Below, piece after piece: positions 25,595-36,300 of a stretch of 64,000 bases of DNA. Source of the stretch: Armatimonadota bacterium (GTDB lineage: Bacteria; Armatimonadota; UBA5829; DTJY01); contig JAIMAU010000003.1 of NCBI GenBank assembly GCA_023511795.1, forward strand, positions 248,001 to 312,000. Reading direction: 5' to 3'. Position numbers and translations under genes: made by a program. The notes under the pieces are model-generated. The model saw only the letters and a list, made by a program, of their open reading frames with translations. It did no database searches and had not been told where the DNA came from. The first letter of the stretch is position 1, and each line of letters opens with the position of its first letter.

Positions 25595-27631
25595 CTACAT
25601 TAGCGGTACTTGAAGCTCTTTACCTTCATAAAGTTTAATGCTGAGCGCTCTGCCTTCGGGCTTCTCTTTTATCATTACACTTTCCGATATTAGAGAAGTC
25701 TCTTCCGGTGTTGTTTCAACAAAGAAAACAATTAACCTATATGCAATCTGATCGCCTGCTTTGAATTGCCGCCGGCGATTTGAGAAAGAACCATAGAGTG
25801 TATCTGCATAGACTGCCTGACTATTGTACGCCGTGGCTTGCACATAAGCTATTCCAGATCCAGCAACAGACACAACACCCAACCGTCCATCTACATTGAC
25901 CCACTTGCCATGGAATGCAACTGGCTTCTGCGGGTTCCGCCAGTCGAAGTTAATTTTGCCGCCCTGGTGATATACAGTTCTCAAGCCGCCAGTGAGAATA
26001 TCATTTTCAATACCAACTGGAACGCCGAGTTCGCTTTCAATTAATACGTCATCTAGAGCGGTCACCTTGTCTTCATAGACCACTACTTTCTCACCAACCG
26101 ATGTCACCTTGAGCTCCTGTTTAAGAAGTCCGCCGTTTGTAAGCAGCTCACCAAATGTCTCGAATCCATTCTCCGCTTTTCGCCATGAGTGCTTTACAAC
26201 CGTCAGCGCCTGGCTCCCTTCTTCGCCCAATTGGAACGTGCCTATAAAGCCATTCGTTATCGGGACGGCGAAATGACAATTGCCTTCGTGCTTCTCTCCA
26301 ATGGGTGCCAGCGTGCCCATGATTCGATTTTTCCAGGAGAAAGAGACGAGCTTGCTAGGGGTGCGATGAAGAATAACGCCAATTGGACCGAATTGCCGCA
26401 CGCATTCCAATTGGCGAGTGGCGGCGTTAGGCTCGCATGCCGGACCAAATAGCTTATGCGAGAGAAAGCCGTATGTCACCTGTTCGGCAAAGATGGCATG
26501 TCGCGTGAATCCTAATTTTGACCCAGGAATTGCCAGGTTGCCATCCTGCATATTCTGCCACGTCCTTATGTACTGCAAGTGAATGCTTTCCAACCTTGCG
26601 GCAAGGGAATCGTGCATTTTGGTGGATAGAAAAGCAAATAGATTTATATAGGGAAGCCCGTGCAACTCCCAGTCCATCCCTTGTGGGAAAATGGTTTCTC
26701 CGCAGGGAAGCACTAAAGTTTGGAACATTGCCCAAGTATCCATGAGGTGGTGAGTTGCTGCTTGTGGAATTGGACGTCTTGCATAGGCATAGTGCATCGA
26801 AGCCACTGCGAGGAAATAACTACTGCAGGCAACGTAGGATGGATGGAAGAAGTTGTGGTTCTCGAGCGTGAAATCGGGATGTAAATTTGCACCCTTGACC
26901 CATTCTTTGACCGGTCTCCCATCTATTAGCCTCTCATCCCTAAGGTCGCGGGGAACCGAAAGGGTATTCATCATATATTCGATTGCCTTTTTGCTCCATT
27001 CAGATGCATTGGGATGCCGGGCAAACATATTTGATGCAATAGATATGCAAGTAAGGTCCCAACCATTCTCCTCAGCCTTGGTATCACCCCAGCGATTAGT
27101 TGGCAGGGTTCGATTAAGGAGGCGGTCTGCCTCCTTAGAAATGACGCGCTCAATCCCTTCCCGCAATTCATTATCAAGGTCGTCCCAAATAAGCCACGCA
27201 CCGAACGCCAGGTTGCTCGCCCACATCCCTGACTGCCAACTGCAGCCCCACTTTTTGCCGTCGGTGCACTTTTGCGTCCCGGTGACATGGGTTGCAACAG
27301 CATACCGAATTGCGCGTAGAGCCCTGCTTTTGAGATATTGGCGCTCAGCATCTTTTAGGCGAGAGTACTTTAAAAGTGCGGCACTCGAGAGAACCATGTT
27401 TCCAATTGCACGAATGCCCTCATTACCCTCGCTTATTCCGTTGCCCCAATATCCAGCTTCGACATCGAAGGCTGACTCATGCCAATCTCTGTCCGAGAAT
27501 CGGCAGCAGTCAAGCATTATATTCTCGTAGGTTTTCAGCAACTCATGCTCAGAAAGCCTGCGGACCTGGTATACATCCCTTGCATACACGCAGGCTGGGA
27601 TAATAGCAAGAAAAAGCATGATTTGCTTCAC
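25595..27631 (-). CDS. secreted alpha/alpha-toroid protein, lyase- or hydrolase-like
   Basis: A 678-residue protein with a signal peptide (MKQIMLFLAIIPACVYA). The first 380 residues are helical with repeated W, Y and N-rich motifs (WGCSWQSGMWASNLAFGAWLIWDD; TLENHNFFHPSYVACSSYFLAV; ETIFPQGMDWELHGLPY). The rest is beta-rich (IGVILHRTPSKLVSFSWKN; GTFQLGEEGSQALTVV). Toroid-plus-sandwich is the layout of heparinase-, alginate- and hyaluronate-lyase-type enzymes, and the NHN(F)..Y pattern is compatible with that, but I cannot name a family. The start is GTG, overlapping the GH29 stop by four bases (GTGA). Confidence 0.55.
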   Translation of the reverse strand: MKQIMLFLAIIPACVYARDVYQVRRLSEHELLKTYENIMLDCCRFSDRDWHESAFDVEAGYWGNGISEGNEGIRAIGNMVLSSAALLKYSRLKDAERQYLKSRALRAIRYAVATHVTGTQKCTDGKKWGCSWQSGMWASNLAFGAWLIWDDLDNELREGIERVISKEADRLLNRTLPTNRWGDTKAEENGWDLTCISIASNMFARHPNASEWSKKAIEYMMNTLSVPRDLRDERLIDGRPVKEWVKGANLHPDFTLENHNFFHPSYVACSSYFLAVASMHYAYARRPIPQAATHHLMDTWAMFQTLVLPCGETIFPQGMDWELHGLPYINLFAFLSTKMHDSLAARLESIHLQYIRTWQNMQDGNLAIPGSKLGFTRHAIFAEQVTYGFLSHKLFGPACEPNAATRQLECVRQFGPIGVILHRTPSKLVSFSWKNRIMGTLAPIGEKHEGNCHFAVPITNGFIGTFQLGEEGSQALTVVKHSWRKAENGFETFGELLTNGGLLKQELKVTSVGEKVVVYEDKVTALDDVLIESELGVPVGIENDILTGGLRTVYHQGGKINFDWRNPQKPVAFHGKWVNVDGRLGVVSVAGSGIAYVQATAYNSQAVYADTLYGSFSNRRRQFKAGDQIAYRLIVFFVETTPEETSLISESVMIKEKPEGRALSIKLYEGKELQVPLM

Positions 27632-28923
27632 TTGAGGAACAACTCCACCACCGGAATTGCCACGGGCGGCTTCTGAAGCGGTAGCTCAAGGGTAAGAGTC
27701 CCAGGCGTGCCCTTCATCGTAGTGTTTTGCGGTTCTTGATGAGGGTCAATCTCGATTCTCTTTACTTCAGATGCGTCGTTCAGCAACTGAGCATAGGCAA
27801 CCCTGCCCGCAAGTCCTTCCAGGTGGATGTGTTTATAAGGCCATGCAAAGATATGCAGGTACAGCCGCTTGCCATTTTGAGTATACGCGCAATTAGGAGG
27901 AGGCACAAAGTCGCTGGCAGTACAGCCGTAGATTGATCTATTATGCAGGCGCATCCACTCGCCGATTCCCCGAAGTCTTTCAATAGCCCTTGGATCAAAC
28001 TCGCCTCGAGCATTCGGCCCAACATTCAGTAGGAAGTTGCCGCCCTTGGAAACACAATCTATTAGCGTCCGAATCAACTCATCTGTCGAGCGCCAATTGC
28101 ATTCATCGCGGTAGTATCCCCAACTTCCGCTGAAGGTCTGGCATGCTTCCCAAACAACCGGCTTGCCATCAACCTCCAGCCATCCTTTTGGTTGATACTG
28201 TTCCGGCGTTCGGAAATCCGCACTTTCCGGCAGGTCGATGCGGTCATTAAGGATTATGTGCGGCTGAAGCTCCCGAACCATTTTGGCTAATTTTTCGGAC
28301 TGCCAGTCGTCGCGGCCTTTGCCCTTTGACCAGCCCCAATCGGCTTTTGGATATGAGAAATCAAACCACATGATGTCGACACGCCCAAACATGGTAAGCA
28401 ATTCTCGAGTCTGTCCGTGGAGGTATTCGACATACTTTCTGATATCCCGCCCTTTTTGGGCTTCGCGAAACTCTAGGTTGTCACGCATTGGGTGCAAGCC
28501 ATCAATTGGAAACTCAGGGTGATGCCAGTCAATAAGCGAGTGATAGAATCCGACTTTTAGGCCCTCTGCCCTGAACGCCTCAACCATTGGTCTGAGGAGA
28601 TCGCGCCCAGCCGGGGTGTTGGTAGCCTTGTAATCGGTGAGCGCAGAATCCCAAAGGCAAAATCCGTCATGGTGTTTGGTTGTAACAACAAAGTATTTCA
28701 TTCCTGCGTTCTTTGCTTCCCTAGCCCAGACGGTGGGGTCATAAAGGTCAGGGTCGAAGTGGTCAAAATATACTTGATAATCCTCATCGCTGATTTTCTC
28801 TCGGTTCTTGACCCATTCGTGGCGGGCCGCAGCGGAGTAAATTCCCCAATGAATAAACAAGCCGAATCTATCATGAACAAACCAACTAGTGTCGCCAGGC
28901 GTAGGATCTGGTAGCTTTGGCAT
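27628..28923 (-). CDS. alpha-L-fucosidase (GH29)
   Basis: A retaining alpha-L-fucosidase of 431 residues, apparently without a signal peptide. GH29 motifs: WFVHDRFGLFIHWGIYSAAARHEWVKN (residues 14-40), GMKYFVVTTKHHDGFCLWDSA, LKVGFYHSLIDWHHPE, and VDIMWFDFSYP with the catalytic nucleophile Asp near 185. GGNFLLNVGPNARGE is near the end of the barrel, followed by a beta domain. AAGGAGG before ATG. It is the first gene of a three-gene minus-strand operon with the lyase-like and DUF3604 proteins. Fucose removal suggests a fucose-bearing polysaccharide substrate. Confidence 0.92.
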   Translation of the reverse strand: MPKLPDPTPGDTSWFVHDRFGLFIHWGIYSAAARHEWVKNREKISDEDYQVYFDHFDPDLYDPTVWAREAKNAGMKYFVVTTKHHDGFCLWDSALTDYKATNTPAGRDLLRPMVEAFRAEGLKVGFYHSLIDWHHPEFPIDGLHPMRDNLEFREAQKGRDIRKYVEYLHGQTRELLTMFGRVDIMWFDFSYPKADWGWSKGKGRDDWQSEKLAKMVRELQPHIILNDRIDLPESADFRTPEQYQPKGWLEVDGKPVVWEACQTFSGSWGYYRDECNWRSTDELIRTLIDCVSKGGNFLLNVGPNARGEFDPRAIERLRGIGEWMRLHNRSIYGCTASDFVPPPNCAYTQNGKRLYLHIFAWPYKHIHLEGLAGRVAYAQLLNDASEVKRIEIDPHQEPQNTTMKGTPGTLTLELPLQKPPVAIPVVELFLK

Positions 28924-29043
28924 AGTACAAGCCTCCTTACAAAAGTCTTCGTTTCACATTTAGGCAGTAAATCCGCAAATCCTTCGCATATACTGCTAAA
29001 TTTGAGCTTCTTATCGCAGTAATATCTATTAAACTGCCGTAAG

Positions 29044-31302
29044 CTATCTGCTAGCTATTCGAACGGCCTTGAAAGACATGTCAAATTTGCCCTTCAGCCC
29101 CGTTATATCTACAGTGCCCTGTCCATCTACATCCAGGTTGCGGTTGCCCACCTTTGCCGAGACAACTTTCCAACCATCCGGAAGCCTGCAGCGGATAAGC
29201 ATGTGCTTCGGCGGCTCGGGCGGCGCGGTTACTTCGGCGATGACCTCGCCTTTGCTAAGGTAGGAGGTCATGGTTACCGAGACTTCCCCAAAGGCAGTTG
29301 GAGCTCGTTCTACTTTGATTAATTTACCATCTTCCATCCATCTCCTTGGTGTGGCAAACATCAACCGCAGAGTATCTGGCTTTCGGTCATCGTCTGTATC
29401 CCAATCCTGAATTAGGATGTACCTAAGCATCCAGAGGAAGAAAGCATTGCTTGCACTATTAGGAGGGAGAGATATCTGACGACCAAACTCGTCCCTTGGC
29501 AGAGGGCAGGTTCCTTCGCCCCCAATAAAAGTATCGCGCGTGAGCCCTTGAGCCAGCTTGCCGTAGAAACTCACAAGAGCACGCTCTACTTCGTCCCGCC
29601 GCAACAGTGTAAGAACATACCGAATCGTGTAGAGATCATCAATGTTTTGATTGACCATCCACCACGATATCCCCGGATGGGTGCGCACCATACCCATCAT
29701 TAGCCCACCCTTTTCCTCAAGGTAGCGCTTGATGCAAGTCTCATAGTACGAACCAGTTTTGAAAATGCCCGAACCGAGTATATACGGTGCCACTAGGTCC
29801 CAGTAGCCGCCAATTCGCGTCCCAGTCAGAGGGTCATATGGCTTTTCTTCTCCAAATAACGCAATGGGGATGAAAGGTGGGTCTATATCTCTACGTATAC
29901 TTTTCTCAAGAGCATCGAATATAGGTGGCAGCCATTCCTCAGCCGATTTTTCAAGACGGACTGCTTCGTCATACTCTTTCATTTCTCTGAGGATAGCTGA
30001 AAGGTCGCGGAGACCTGCCCATCCATTTGCATTCGTGCTCAGGGAATAAACCGGCGTGCCAATATCGCCGCAGTAGCGTTCGCGAGGCAGCAATCCCGTT
30101 TCTTTCTCGCGTTCGTTTGCAAGCCGGTTGGCTTCGAGCATCCATAGGTCCCGATGCTCCTTGAACCACGATTCATCCCTTGTCAGCCAGTAGTAGTGGC
30201 TCAGCATTTGAAGTTTTTTGCCAGCTTGATGGTAAAGTAGACCCTGGCGTCTGAAGTTCATTAGCGGCAAGAGCATTCGGCGTGCGTCTGCTTTATAGCC
30301 CCACAGCAAAACCGCTCGGATTGCGTCTGACCCTTCACTTACATACATCTGCGCATATTGGTTACCGGCGCTATAACGCATTTCATCGCCGTGCACGAGT
30401 TCAAAAATACCAATTATAAGGGCTTTCCAAGCATTGTTAACAATTGGCTCGGGGGTCTCAACTTGCATCCCACGGCTGAGGAGTGCTTCCCAGACATCGG
30501 CACACTTTCTGCGTTGAGCTTGATATAGCGATTGATCAAGAGCTGGTAGCTGTTCCTGTATAGGCTTTGTTGGAACAGCTAGCAGTGCCGGCCTAATAGG
30601 AGACAGTTCAGTAACCAACCTTTGGCCTCCAGGCTCCCATTTCCATCCCTTGCCAAACCACAACACAGCGCCGCCTTCTGAATTGCGAAGTACTCCGTCT
30701 TTGGGGTACATAGCCGCATTTGTGGTCATTGTGAGCAATGCCACCAATTTGCCGCTTCCTTTGAAGCTCAAGAACACGACGCCGCTATCAGAATATGGCG
30801 GCTCAACACATGCGAATGCCTCTTGTTCGATGGTGACGCCGGCATGGCGGTAGCGGTTGTGAACAATCGGGAGGTAACCTTTTTCGTACTTTGGGCCGTC
30901 AAGTTTGCTAAGGTCCTTGCCGAAGACTTCCTCATCCCTTCCAACATAGAAGATAACGGGGTTGCCGGCTTCAGAGCGCCAAGTTAGAGTGCGGGCTAAG
31001 GCGTTGACCGAGCTCCCATTGCTAACCAACCTTGCCTTTACTTTTCCACTGGGTGCGCAGAGCACTATTGGGTAGTGCTCAAATGTGGCACTGACATACC
31101 TAAGTGGTGGAAGAAGCTTTTCGAAAAACTCATAGCTTGGCCCATTAGGCTGTTTCATCGCCAATTCGCCCCATATATCTCGCCGCGAATTAATAGCTTC
31201 TTGGACCGTTGGAATCCTTTCGGTATTTTGTCCGCTGAGTGCTGCAAGTGGCAGAATTGTAAATGCCAACAATACTACTAATCCGCACTTTAGGAATCTC
31301 AT
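29044..31302 (-). CDS. secreted six-hairpin-like protein, family uncertain
   Basis: A 752-residue exported protein from the ATG at 31302, which has GGAGGG upstream and a clear signal peptide (MRFLKCGLVVLLAFTILPLAALSG). A longer in-frame start at 31401 has no such support. Residues 60-270 are beta-rich. Then come helical hairpins with LVHGDEMRYSAGNQYAQMYVSEGSDAI, LLYHQAGKKLQMLSHYYWLTRD, IGGYWDLVAPYILGSG and NQNIDDLYTIRYVLTLL. A small beta domain ends the protein. It resembles six-hairpin glycosidases; no catalytic residues can be named. It lies downstream of the DUF4838 gene on the same strand. Confidence 0.6.
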   Translation of the reverse strand: MRFLKCGLVVLLAFTILPLAALSGQNTERIPTVQEAINSRRDIWGELAMKQPNGPSYEFFEKLLPPLRYVSATFEHYPIVLCAPSGKVKARLVSNGSSVNALARTLTWRSEAGNPVIFYVGRDEEVFGKDLSKLDGPKYEKGYLPIVHNRYRHAGVTIEQEAFACVEPPYSDSGVVFLSFKGSGKLVALLTMTTNAAMYPKDGVLRNSEGGAVLWFGKGWKWEPGGQRLVTELSPIRPALLAVPTKPIQEQLPALDQSLYQAQRRKCADVWEALLSRGMQVETPEPIVNNAWKALIIGIFELVHGDEMRYSAGNQYAQMYVSEGSDAIRAVLLWGYKADARRMLLPLMNFRRQGLLYHQAGKKLQMLSHYYWLTRDESWFKEHRDLWMLEANRLANEREKETGLLPRERYCGDIGTPVYSLSTNANGWAGLRDLSAILREMKEYDEAVRLEKSAEEWLPPIFDALEKSIRRDIDPPFIPIALFGEEKPYDPLTGTRIGGYWDLVAPYILGSGIFKTGSYYETCIKRYLEEKGGLMMGMVRTHPGISWWMVNQNIDDLYTIRYVLTLLRRDEVERALVSFYGKLAQGLTRDTFIGGEGTCPLPRDEFGRQISLPPNSASNAFFLWMLRYILIQDWDTDDDRKPDTLRLMFATPRRWMEDGKLIKVERAPTAFGEVSVTMTSYLSKGEVIAEVTAPPEPPKHMLIRCRLPDGWKVVSAKVGNRNLDVDGQGTVDITGLKGKFDMSFKAVRIASR

Positions 31303-31413
31303 ACTAACCCTCCAAAAAATCCTCTGCTTGTAATTTCTTTCACCGCCGATAAAGATTAGCGCTTGCTTAAAAAGCAAACATCTCTCATCGGCAAAAACCA
31401 ACGGTTTTAATTA

Positions 31414-31430
31414 AAAAGCAAGCGGCTTTT
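31414..31430 (-). terminator. weak stem-loop at the end of the DUF4838 gene
   Basis: AAAAGC / GCTTTT with a 5-nt loop overlaps the stop codon of the DUF4838 gene and is followed on the minus strand by T-rich sequence. It may reduce transcription into the six-hairpin gene 126 bases on. Confidence 0.35.
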
Positions 31431-33360
31431 ACTTTGCAATCCCTTCAATCGCCTTTTCCTCTTCTTCAATCCATCTCTTGACCCCCAGGGTAATAAAACC
31501 AGAAACCTCGTTGCGGTCAATCAAGCCCTCTCCTAGTTCGGCGACGGATGCCATATAAGCGAGAACTCCATCTGTGTATGCCTTCGCCTTTTCCAGCAAC
31601 TTCCTAGCCCCTTTGATGTCGCCCGCTTTGCGCTGTTCGGCAACCTCCTCCCGCATGCGATGCGCCTCCGCCAGCATTTCAGCCACACGGTGAAGCTTGT
31701 CAACCTTGCCAACACGGTGGGATAGAAGGGGGTCGTCCTTAACTGCCTCGACCGCCGGGTCTACCCAGAGGCGGCGCTGTTCGGCAAGCAATTTGCGGTC
31801 CGACTCGCTGGTCCCATCCCTCACATGATAAAGCAAATCTATATTCGTTGCCCACTGAATGTAGTAGGCTGACAGCAATGGACCAGCATTCTCGCCAAAA
31901 TAGCGCACGGCATAGTCTCGAATTAGGTCATATGGGTCTAGGGAAATGTCGTAGAAGCACCTACCAGCCATATAGCTGTTCAGACCGTGGTTCCACCAAT
32001 ATCCCTTCGCCCAATGAAGCACATATACACCTTTGACGCCACTACTTAGGATATATCGCCTATCACCCTTAATGACAATCGCATAAGGTGCAGATATCCA
32101 TGGAGTTGCAAAGTTATCGGTATAATACTGACAGAGGGTGAACCCACCTGGTGCTGCCTTGCGCCACTTCTCCAAATTATCTCTAAGGTCATATCTTGCA
32201 TCGTCATACCCATAGCCATGATAGCGCCCCCAGTGAGCCCAAATGATTCGCAGTTTTGGATGGGGCTTCACCTTTTCTGGCGGCTCTTTTGGGTTGTAGC
32301 CGCCATAGGTCTCGACCAGCAATTTCGGCGCACTTACCGAAAGCCGCTCAATTAGCTCATTCATTAGCACGAACATCAGGTCAGCTGGCGTTGATTTGGA
32401 GCATTCGGGGCACTCGCAGAACTGCCCACCATCGAAGGGAAGCGGGCAAAAAATGTCTAGTCCAGGGCTTTCCAGCACAAACTTCTCAGCATTTTTAATG
32501 AACATTTGCCGAGCCTCAGGGTTTGAAAGGCAGAATTGCGAGCCGGCAAACTCCTGCTTAACACGCTTTCTATTACGCATTCCGAACCATTCTGGATGTT
32601 CGCTGTAGAGGTCGTTCGGAAGGAAATGGGGATAACTGTGCGCCGGGCCATGAAGAATCATGCCTCGCTTCTTTATCTCTTTAATGACGCCCCCAGCCTC
32701 CATCTGTTTATATTGTTCGCCTACGGGAGTACGGTGGTCACACTGCCAGCCCATGCCGTTATACCGTGCTTTCATGGCAACGTCGAGCTGGGCTTTCATT
32801 GCTGGAGGATTAACCTCAAAAAAGAAAGAGCTCGCGTTGCAAATTCGGTATTCGATAGGTGAGGCAATCGCAGTTTTACCAACCTCCAAACGAACAGTAC
32901 TTAGGCGAGGAACAACCTCAACATCTTTGGGATCCTGCTGAGGATAAAACCATCGGCAGCCGATGCGCTCCAAGAGGTCATAAATGCCATAAACAACGCC
33001 GCGTTCATTGTCGCCGCCAACAACAATTCTGTCCGAGGTTATTGCCACAGCATAGCCATCAAAACCAACCGCGGGCTCTGGCAGAAGCATATCATCGTCC
33101 GAAGAAAGGTCCGTGCGGAGGCCTAGCACAATCGCAGGGCCGTCGCCCGGACCTATCGGCAGTTCGCAGCCGCTCATCTCTTTTAGATATTTCTGCAGTT
33201 CGCCTGCCGCAAACTTGCAGACTTCGCCGTCTGATACATTGACTATCCGCCAGTTAGTTTTGCCTTTTTTAACAATCTCAGCCTCCATATTGCCGGCAAC
33301 CCCCATACTGTGGAATAAAAGCAAGGTTAATGCGATTAGCCACACCGACCCCTTTCTCAT
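31429..33360 (-). CDS. secreted DUF4838 protein
   Basis: A 643-residue protein from the ATG at 33360, with a signal peptide (MRKGSVWLIALTLLLFHSMGVAG). The N-terminal alpha-glucuronidase-like domain has FAAGELQKYLKEMSGCELPI and RGVVYGIYDLLERIGCRWFYP. The DUF4838 barrel follows with FCPLPFDGGQFCECPECSKSTPADLMF, LLVETYGGY and IIWAHWGRYHGYGY. The C-terminus is helical with coiled-coil character (HRMREEVAEQRKAGDIKGARKLLEKAK). Related GH67/GH20-like barrels suggest a glycosidase, but activity is unproven. Its ATG overlaps the GH2 stop by four bases (ATGA), so it is translationally coupled to that enzyme. Confidence 0.82.
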   Translation of the reverse strand: MRKGSVWLIALTLLLFHSMGVAGNMEAEIVKKGKTNWRIVNVSDGEVCKFAAGELQKYLKEMSGCELPIGPGDGPAIVLGLRTDLSSDDDMLLPEPAVGFDGYAVAITSDRIVVGGDNERGVVYGIYDLLERIGCRWFYPQQDPKDVEVVPRLSTVRLEVGKTAIASPIEYRICNASSFFFEVNPPAMKAQLDVAMKARYNGMGWQCDHRTPVGEQYKQMEAGGVIKEIKKRGMILHGPAHSYPHFLPNDLYSEHPEWFGMRNRKRVKQEFAGSQFCLSNPEARQMFIKNAEKFVLESPGLDIFCPLPFDGGQFCECPECSKSTPADLMFVLMNELIERLSVSAPKLLVETYGGYNPKEPPEKVKPHPKLRIIWAHWGRYHGYGYDDARYDLRDNLEKWRKAAPGGFTLCQYYTDNFATPWISAPYAIVIKGDRRYILSSGVKGVYVLHWAKGYWWNHGLNSYMAGRCFYDISLDPYDLIRDYAVRYFGENAGPLLSAYYIQWATNIDLLYHVRDGTSESDRKLLAEQRRLWVDPAVEAVKDDPLLSHRVGKVDKLHRVAEMLAEAHRMREEVAEQRKAGDIKGARKLLEKAKAYTDGVLAYMASVAELGEGLIDRNEVSGFITLGVKRWIEEEEKAIEGIAK

Positions 33361-36300
33361 TTCACAATCTCCACAACATACTCGCCTGAAAGGCGGTCGC
33401 CCTTTTTTAGCAAAATCTGGCCAAGACGACACTGAGACAAGATATGCATCCAGACGCCGTCTTTCGAAAGTGCGGTGCGTACGTGAACGTCGGCATTGGC
33501 GTGAACTTTGATGCCTTTTCTATCCGGCGATTCGAGCGATGCTTCGTATATATTGAACTTTACTGAGCGGAAGTCTGCAGTTCCAAGCTCAGTTTGGTCG
33601 AGCGACCAAGGCCAAGCTGGCTTCTTATTCCACGCTTCCTCTCCCCACCTTGAGTCGCGGCGGGCCCTTGCGCTACCCTCAGGTCTAAGAATGCACTCCT
33701 GGGGGAATACATTTCCCCACTCCGACCACCGGCGCCACCTTATCTCGTCGCATTCCGACTTTAGGATAAGCTTTGCGCCTAGCTCCCGCATATTCATCTC
33801 GTCGCCTAAGTAGATATAGTCATAAATAATTCGTCCCATGCCCTCTTTATCTACAAGCCAGCTGGTCCAACCTGCAAAACCTTCATAGCGGTCGCGAACA
33901 GTGAGCTTCAGGCCTTCCTGCGTCTCTTTGGCGGAGACCTCCTCAACAACCCTAGTTCTGATTTCGGGGAATACCGCGTAGGGCGGCGAGTTTGGGCCTG
34001 CCAAATCTCCAAAGTCATATCTAGTCAGGTGGATGGAAGGAAATGCAGTGATTGGAGCATCATGCCGTTTATCATTGACTGCGAAATCGCCTAGAGTGCG
34101 GTCGAGAACCAGCGAGAATCCTCTGCCCCAAATAACGATTGTTTTCCCGTCATCCTGCCATTCCGGCGGGCCGGCCTTACTTCTTGGCAGAGGTTTTTGC
34201 TCAATTTCACCCAATTGAATCGAACGGGCATTAACCAAATTGCCATTTTTATCCCAAACTCGCAGGATGAGACTTTCGCCCATCGGAGTCCCCTCTGGGA
34301 TTGGAATCTCTATATTTCCAATCGAAGAAGGAGGAATGCTAGCTTTTACGATTCCTGATTTACCACAAACTTCCCAGGTTATTTTCAATCCCGACAAACT
34401 TGTGAACGAATAGCGATTCTCTACTGGAACACGCACAAACTCCTTGCCAGGGGTATAATCCACACAACTAGCTGGAAACCAAACAGGGCTGAAGATAAGT
34501 CGTGCAAGATGCCATTCAGGCTTCGGACGGCGCCAGACATCAATCAAGCCCCAAAAGCCATGGTGCCAAGCATACCCGCAATGCTTTCCATCGCGGAAGT
34601 AAAAGGCATCGTCGTGGGAAGCCCATATCGCTCCACCTACTATGTGGTCGGAGTGATAGATGCCGCTCCATGCGCCAGGCTTTGCGCACGGCTTCATGAC
34701 CGGAAGGTCATATTCTGCCGCTATTTCCCTTGCAAATTTCGAATCGGGGTCGGCATGGCCGCGGCCAAAATATTCTCGCAGGCCAGGGTTGATCATAACG
34801 TCGGTCTGCTCATGGCAAACCGGAAACCAATACTCGCCAAAGAGGATGGGACGTGAGCGATCTTTAAACTGCTCATGCCAAGGCATTGGAGGGTAATGGT
34901 AATTCTCGATATCGCAGATTTCTTTCGGGTCTGGGTTGTTGAATGTCGTGGGACGCGTAGGGTCTAGATACTTTATCAGCTTATTTGAGACTTCAAAAAA
35001 CTCATTAAAGTGTGATTCATTGGCAAGCGACCAGATAATCACGCTGGGGTGCGCGTGGCAGTAGTCAACCATTGCTGACGTTGGTACGAGTATTTGCCGC
35101 AGGCACTCCACATCATCTCTAGGGCCCACCCAGCAGAATAGCGCCTCCACCTCGACGTACATTCCAAGTCGGTCAGCGGCATCAAGCAGCTCGTTGGTCG
35201 GCGGGTAATGAGATGTTCGGATATAATTCAAGTTCGCCGCTTTAAGCAAGCGAACGTCCTCTTCGGCATGGTGCATCGTATTCGCTCGACCCGTCAGTGG
35301 GTCAACTTCATGATGGCATGCACCAGCCAGCTTGACTCGCTTGCCGTTGATGAAAAGCTGTTTGTCGTGCCATTCAATCTTGCGAAAGCCGACGGTGCGC
35401 TCAATCCGCTCAACGAGATTTTCGCCATCCATGAGTTCGAGTACAAGGCGGTAGAGATTGGGTTTCTCTGCACTCCATTTGAGCGGATTCTTGACATGAG
35501 CAACCACCTCAAAATCAGTCTGCCCAGCCACTAGGTCAAGCTTCGGAAGGGAATGCTTGATTTGCTTTCCTTGGGGCGAAAAAAGAAGGATATTAAGCAC
35601 CATGCCCGCGTGGTTTGGTGCTCCGTCTACAGAAAATGCAAGCTTGAGGTCGGCATCTTTATAATCTTTGTCCAGGTCTGTATTCAAACGCAGGCTTCTG
35701 ATATGGACCGCCGGCAGTGCATACAAATGCACCGAACGATCAATACCACCCAGGTTGTGGAATGCATACCCTGAAGAATACGAAAGTGCCTCAGAAACGG
35801 TTGCGACAATCATGCGAAGGTCGAGGCGGTTTGTCACACCAACATGGGCGAATTTTGTTATCTCCCATTCGACAGGCGTAAACAGATTCTCGCTGTAGCC
35901 TAGATACCGCCCGTTTAGCCAGTAATCAGTTCCGGCATGAACTGCATCGAACCGCAGAAAGATGCGGTGGCCAGCCCACTCTTGTGGGATTACAAACTCG
36001 AGCGCCATTGCGACCGGCTTATCCTGAGGGATATCGTATCCTTGCTGGAGCCATTGGCCAGGAACTTTTATATCGCCCCAAAGGGTGCTGTCCATTGGAA
36101 GCGGGCGCTTGTCTTCAGGGGGGTTGGGACTGATGCGCCAGGTGCCATCAAGTAGCAGGTGGTTGCTTTTCAAGCCGCCCACCTTGACGGGAATCGGCCT
36201 GAAGCGAATAGGGTCGAAGAATAAGTCCTTAGAAGCCAAGACCTTTTCAATCCTTGACCCTTCAAAGTTCGCCGTGATGCGAACATCCCCCTCCAATCGC

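Noticed and set aside
26853-27530. 225-codon open frame opposite the lyase-like gene
   Set aside because: Antisense to a long protein with a clear signal peptide and operon overlap; the translation is Ser/Arg-rich with no recognisable motif.
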